From: Desulfobacterales bacterium
Lineage (GTDB): Bacteria > Desulfobacterota > Desulfobacteria > Desulfobacterales > JAUWMJ01
Direction: 5' to 3'
DNA length: 5,458 nt
NCBI GenBank assembly: GCA_030613225.1
Contig: JAUWMJ010000246.1
Location: 1 to 5,458 of the forward strand
Below are positions 5,275 to 5,458 of this stretch, in pieces. How positions within the stretch are numbered: the stretch's first letter is position 1; each line of letters starts with the position of its first letter. The notes under the pieces are model-generated. The model saw nothing but the letters and a program-made list of their open reading frames with translations, made no database searches and was not told the origin of the DNA. The position numbers and the translations under genes were made by a program.

Positions 5275-5458
5275 ATGCGGAAAAGTCAGAAAAGCTTTAA
5301 AAGCCCCCCCAAAAGATATCAGCCCAGGGGGCTTTCTATTCTCTATGAAGATCATGATATTCTGGTTGTGGATAAAATGAGTGGTCTTTTAACAGTGAGT
5401 ACTGAGAAAGTCAGAGAAAATACAGCTTATTATCTTTTAAATACGTACGTAAGAAAAG
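5275..5458 (+). CDS. RluA-type pseudouridine synthase, N-terminal part, cut by window end
   Basis: This frame is open from the ATG to the window edge, 61 codons. It contains RGLSILYEDHDILVVDKMSG (18-37) and GLLTVSTEKVRENTAYYLLN (37-56), the hallmark beginning of the RluA family catalytic domain (pattern ILYED-DILVVDK-GLLTV-T). These enzymes convert uridine to pseudouridine in rRNA or tRNA. The catalytic HRLD motif should lie just beyond the window and was not seen. There is no S4 domain before the catalytic domain. The basic N-terminal tail (MRKSQKSFKSPPKRYQP) is typical of single-domain members. TAA at 5263-5265, four codons before the ATG in the same frame, fixes the earliest start. No clear ribosome binding site precedes it, so translation may depend on the upstream transposase remnant. 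A 9-base inverted repeat overlaps codons 9-21. Confidence 0.85.
   Translation, partial: MRKSQKSFKSPPKRYQPRGLSILYEDHDILVVDKMSGLLTVSTEKVRENTAYYLLNTYVRK
5300..5335 (+). other. GC-rich inverted repeat inside the RluA start region
   Basis: AAAGCCCCC (5300-5308) and GGGGGCTTT (5327-5335) are perfect complements across an 18-base loop. The repeat lies within the first codons of the pseudouridine synthase. It looks like a terminator or attenuator stem but has no good T run after it, so it may be incidental to coding. Confidence 0.45.

Noticed and set aside
5107..5355. 82-codon minus-strand frame at the transposase/RluA junction
   Set aside because: It overlaps two plus-strand genes with clear family motifs and has no motif of its own.

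Overview
The window looks like a piece of chromosome from an anaerobic, moderately AT-rich bacterium. The closest fit is a sulfate-reducer-like Desulfobacterota member. This is an inference from gene style (a RACo-type corrinoid activator, a REP-associated tyrosine transposase beginning MARAKRH, and a CACTGAG/CAGAG-type palindromic repeat), not a taxonomic proof. I see no phage structural genes, tRNA, rRNA or CRISPR array.

Layout, left to right. Bases 1-281 hold no gene I can name. Bases 282-420 are a short palindromic, MITE-like repeat. It ends 30 bases before the ribosome binding site of a full-length T4 Rnl2-type RNA ligase (464-1471, +), the most unusual gene here. A 228-base convergent gap follows. 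Then come two minus-strand genes, transcribed right to left: a stand-alone cyclic-nucleotide-binding-fold protein (4246-3767) and, 111 bases after it, a ferredoxin-ASKHA ATPase of the RACo family (3655-1700) that reductively reactivates corrinoid proteins.

The 620-base non-coding stretch 4247-4866 contains a heptamer direct repeat close to the cyclic-nucleotide gene, three GC-rich hairpins in a row, AT-rich sequence with no convincing gene, and two copies of a 34-base direct repeat. It ends at a Y1 transposase of the REP-associated (RAYT) type (4867-5265, +), which keeps its catalytic residues but has lost the conserved C-terminal part. Nine bases later the start of an RluA-type pseudouridine synthase (5275 to beyond 5458, +) runs off the window.

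Working together: the cyclic-nucleotide-fold protein and RACo are plausibly one unit serving corrinoid-dependent methyl transfer, but no methyltransferase or corrinoid protein gene is in view. The RNA ligase stands alone, with no end-healing kinase/phosphatase, RtcB or toxin nuclease beside it here, so its RNA substrate is open. The transposase remnant and the surrounding hairpins and repeats suggest the region 3' of position 4300 has been remodelled by REP/IS200-type single-strand transposition.
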